Positions 27,437 through 30,167 of a stretch of 30,167 bases of DNA are shown here, piece by piece. A program made the position numbers and the translations under genes. The DNA lies in assembly GCA_009760855.2 (NCBI GenBank), contig WPIO01000307.1, positions 72,501 through 102,667 of the forward strand, written 5' to 3'. This stretch comes from Cristatella mucedo. Its lineage: Eukaryota; Bryozoa; Phylactolaemata; Cristatellidae. Within the stretch, counting starts at the first letter, position 1. Every line of letters begins with the position of its first letter. The notes beneath the pieces were generated by a model. It made no database searches, had not been told where the DNA came from, and saw only the letters and a list, made by a program, of their open reading frames with translations.

Positions 27437-28157
27437 GACTGAAATTATGGAGACCAGGGCACTAGATCTGAGTGCACTCACCATCGGCCAAGCAATACTC
27501 TACAAGAGGACTGCTTTTGACGAGTAGCTTCAAGAAGGCACAGTCGTGCTGACCCGAGGCTATAGGTCATACACCATCCAGGACCGGGTTGGAACGGTAA
27601 TAATAATAATAATAATAATAATAATTCACTTGATAAAGCGCCCTCAGAGAACTTAATCTCTCTCTAGGCGCTTTACATTTGCTGTAAAGTGAAATGCAAT
27701 TGAATGGTAAGTCAAATCATGCTTGAAAAAAAACGAAATGAATAATATGGTTAGGGGTGACATGCACAGGGGTCAGCATGCAAATGTGGTTAGTGGCAGC
27801 ATGCACAGTGTCAGCACGCATAAGCACGTGAAGGACGAATCACAGGGACCCACTAAATGCTGTCCTACGTTCTACGTTAAACGTTCTACCGGCAGAACCG
27901 GTGACATATATATCCCAAACCAAGAATAGCGGAGCAAGCTCACAGAGACATAGACGTCATTCTGTGGAGCAATACCAGGAAGCCATCGAACAATAACCAT
28001 CACCCACTGCCGGCGAATGGGGAATATGTGAGAGCATTATTCGGTTCAGAGGTCATTACACATGTAGCAACGCCTACAGCTAAGACGCAGCAAGCTCGAC
28101 CAACGCGACCCATTCGAGCTCCAGCACGGTAAAGGCACTATGTGTTTTCCTAACAAA
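27437..28157 (+). pseudogene. Integrase C-terminal tail of the gypsy element, split by a LINE
   Basis: Plus strand. ALDLSALTIGQAILYKRTAF, then VVLTRGYRSYTIQDRVGTV: the chromatin-distal tail of gypsy integrase (Leu-x2-Leu-x2-Gly-Gln ... Arg-Ser-Tyr). After the LINE at 27598-27868 it resumes with FYRQNR-stop-HIYPKP (the RNRRHI motif) and ends with RPTRPIRAPAR, stop, HYVFS, stop. In-frame stops make it non-functional. Confidence 0.65.
27598..27868 (-). mobile_element. L2-like LINE 3' UTR and tail inserted in the integrase tail
   Basis: (AAT)n, hairpin, then 3'-UTR text nearly identical to that at 10899-11170 (gtaaagtgaaatgcaattgaatgg, gcagcatgcac(a/g)gtgtcagcacgc, acagggacccactaaatgctgtccta). 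5'-truncated within the 3' UTR, so it carries no coding sequence. Confidence 0.88.
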
Positions 28158-28164
28158 GGGGGGA
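28155..28164 (+). promoter_or_regulatory. Polypurine tract
   Basis: aaagggggga immediately precedes the 3' LTR, the expected site for priming plus-strand synthesis. Confidence 0.75.
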
Positions 28165-28316
28165 TGTCGACAAATGCTGCACGCCCCACCCATGGCTATT
28201 GTAACTCCTTGTTGTGGGGAGGTCCATTGGAGCGGACGCTTCCGGTACCGGTCGGTCCTGAATTAACATGGTCTCTTTAATCTCGGGGTGATATCACTCT
28301 TAACGCACTATCAACA
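28165..28316 (+). repeat. 3' LTR of the gypsy element
   Basis: 152 bp, starting tgtcgacaaatgctgc and ending actatcaaca; aligns over its length with the split 5' LTR. Confidence 0.85.
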
Positions 28317-28868
28317 AAGAGACTTTTAAGTGAGTACACATAACCTGATGGAAATATCAGCCTTACAATTAATTTCGCAGATTTTACATCATGCATCCAC
28401 GTTATCCCAAAGGGACTAACTGCGTTTTAATTAACAAATCTCAGCTGCTGTTTACAGCACGGTACGTTTGTAGGGCAAACGAGCCGATACTTGCCTGCAC
28501 TGGGGCAGATCTCAGGTTAGGTTAGCCGCGATACTAGCCCTTACCTTAGTGGGTCTGACTAGGGCACTAGAGCAACCCGTAGCGGGCGGACTTGCCAAGT
28601 AGAATTGGGTAGGGGACACATTAGTTAACCGGGAGCGAAGCAAGGCGTCAGTTGACAGCGAGATCCGCTTAGGTTAGAATGGAGCTTTGGTTAGACAAAT
28701 AGCGGTCAGGGTGTGGACCGACTACTGTACTCCATTAGACAAAGAGCGAAATGATGGCAAGCTGGCTGCAGGAGCCATCTAATAAATTACAGGCAGAAGC
28801 GAATAGGCCGAGGACGGACAACCGAGAGCTAGGGGTCCGACAAAAATAGCAGCTACGCGCTCAAGGTC
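28317..28868. other. Intergenic: nothing recognised
   Basis: About 550 bp with no identifiable repeat, RNA gene or coding signal. Confidence 0.55.
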
Positions 28869-28927
28869 AGAGAGAGAGAGGGATGAGGAAGAGTGAGAGA
28901 GAAGAGAGAGAGAGAGAGAGAAGAGAG

Positions 28928-28998
<71 letters not shown>
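28869..28998. repeat. Long (GA)n tract
   Basis: About 130 bases of purine-only plus strand, imperfect at the left (gggatgaggaagagtgaga), perfect GA dinucleotides for about 65 bases at the right. Confidence 0.97.
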
Positions 28999-29000
<2 letters not shown>

Positions 29001-29240
29001 TACAAATGAGAGACTGAGACAGACACTCAGGGCCTGGACGCTTCGGCTAGCTCGGTAGTCGATCCGAGACTAACGCCTCAAGAACACGAGAGTCGAACAT
29101 ACGGTGGTGAACAGCTAAGTGCAACTTCGTGGTCTGTGTTCTGTTGGCTACTCAGTCTTAGCTGCTCATATCCTTGAGGTGCCTGTCAGCGGTCTGCCTT
29201 TCGGGGTCGGACCAACTGCTAGCGATACTGCGTGTGGTGG

Positions 29241-29415
29241 CTTATTGTAGTTCGGGCTTCGGGAGTTCTCTCACGCAGTTAACTCCGTCGTCCGGTGGCG
29301 CAACCGCCGCGTAAAACGCGAAGGGTAGTTTATTATAATCGGGTTTTTTGGGAGTTCGCGAAGTTAACTCCGTCGTGTGGTGCTATAGCGCTCTTTCGCG
29401 CGTAAAACGCGTAAC
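29241..29415. repeat. Tandem pair of ~85-90-bp stem-loop units
   Basis: Unit 1 (29241-29327) and unit 2 (29328-29415) share ttatt(g/a)ta, tcggg, gggagttc, gttaactccgtcg, and cgcgtaaaacgcg. In both, ggagtt pairs with aactcc around loops of different sequence. Confidence 0.75.
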
Positions 29416-30167
29416 AAAACACTACTCTACTACAGGCCCACGATAACATCTGCTTTATCGGCACCCAGTTGTGGCCGCTATGTTTTATACCGAGCTGCAG
29501 CGACTGCACTACACCGTCCATCCTGTAGAAGAGCCGGGGGACAACGAGCTTCTTCGAGGTTACCACCTACTAACAGGCCCCCTAATTTGCTTGACATCAG
29601 CATTGCCCATGAAAATCATGACTTGGCTTTAATCCTTCAAAAAGGAAATACAAACTGCACGTTATCTTTGATTATATCTGGTGTGCTGTTAATTCGATGA
29701 ACAGGATAGGTCAGTCCCAGTGCAAGGCCGTTACTATTTCAACCGTTGAGCAAAAAAAGGACGAATTTCTGGATCATTCGGTGCGGTGGTACTACCTCGA
29801 GCAACGTCTAACAATCGTGTAGCACATAAGTGTGGGCTCAATATATATTCACAACAGTTCGTAAGAATACAATTACAAAACGAAGCCTCCACTTAACTAA
29901 TTGTCCGTGGTTCTATTTTTACATCACCTACGAGTCCATTCCGTGGATTCGGGTGCTGTTTTTCCCCCTTTCAAATTCCATGATCAGACAAATATCCATA
30001 CCGCAAAGTAACTCAGCTAAATTCCACAAATATTAGCATTTTAGACGCGCTCTGTAGTAGACGTGGACCTAATAGGTGCACAACTCAATTTCCTAGGGGC
30101 TCTTAATTTGAGTCCTTAACTGCGGCCTCAGATGGCATTTGATTGCATATCCATCTGTAACAGCACA
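29416..30167. other. Right end: nothing recognised
   Basis: About 750 bp, AT-rich, with no identifiable gene or repeat. Confidence 0.55.

Larger units (their letters stand above)
25396..28316 (+). mobile_element. Ty3/gypsy (SURL/Mag-like) LTR retrotransposon, rearranged and inactive
   Basis: Bounded by two related LTRs of ~143 bp (without its insertion) and 152 bp, both ending actatcaaca. Between them: a tRNA-Leu-like primer-binding site, a gag remnant with the paired-knuckle signature, a protease/linker piece in inverted orientation, an integrase C-terminal tail and a polypurine tract. RT, RNase H and most of integrase are missing. Two L2-like LINE insertions (25506-26224 and 27598-27868) interrupt it. 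No matching 5-bp duplication at its ends (aataa versus aagag). The LTRs differ at many sites, so the insertion is not recent. Confidence 0.85.

Noticed and set aside
1-30167. CRISPR arrays, operons, Shine-Dalgarno sites or phage genes
   Set aside because: Spliced gene structure, LINEs/SINEs and a Pol III tRNA show eukaryotic nuclear DNA; the tandem repeats have no unique spacers.

Overview
This is nuclear DNA of an animal. An intron-rich gene for the helicase ASCC3 lies on the minus strand, together with a Pol III tRNA-Pro gene, L2-like LINEs with (ATT)n tails, two tRNA-headed SINE families and a Ty3/gypsy element of the SURL/Mag kind. The repeat content suggests an invertebrate, but I cannot name the species. 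All homology statements rest on recognising protein families by eye; no search was run.

Positions 1-17317 (minus strand): the first 13 coding exons of ASCC3 (activating signal cointegrator 1 complex subunit 3). They run from the start codon at 17312-17310 to a splice donor at 144; the rest of the gene lies beyond the left edge. Exon edges were set by splice signals, intron phase and agreement with the ASCC3 family. Together they encode about 732 residues: the N-terminal (ASCC2-binding) region and motifs I, Ia, Ib, II and III of the first Ski2-like helicase cassette. Exon 6 has one base too many for its reading frame, and intron 11 starts with GC instead of GT. The introns are loaded with repeats: L2-like LINE pieces, SINEs of families A and B, a nested stack at 13.9-15.6 kb, and an 18-bp minisatellite at 6.9-7.2 kb.

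Positions 17318-20865: a tRNA-Pro(AGG) gene with an oligo-T terminator, divergent from ASCC3; then SINEs, a LINE copy with an open 3' reading frame (19453-19914), and a strongly strand-biased C-rich tract.

Positions 20866-25395: no recognisable gene. It holds an AT-rich 35-bp minisatellite, decayed LINE pieces and one half of an unclassified repeat pair whose other half is in ASCC3 intron 11.

Positions 25396-28316: a broken, internally rearranged Ty3/gypsy retrotransposon with two ~150-bp LTRs, a tRNA-Leu-like primer-binding site, a polypurine tract, a decayed gag, a protease/linker segment in inverted orientation, and an integrase tail. One L2 element sits in its 5' LTR with a 5-bp target duplication, and another in its integrase tail.

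Positions 28317-30167: a long (GA)n tract, a tandem pair of ~85-90-bp stem-loop units, and otherwise unassigned sequence. The window has one identifiable protein-coding host gene; nearly everything else recognisable is mobile or repetitive DNA.
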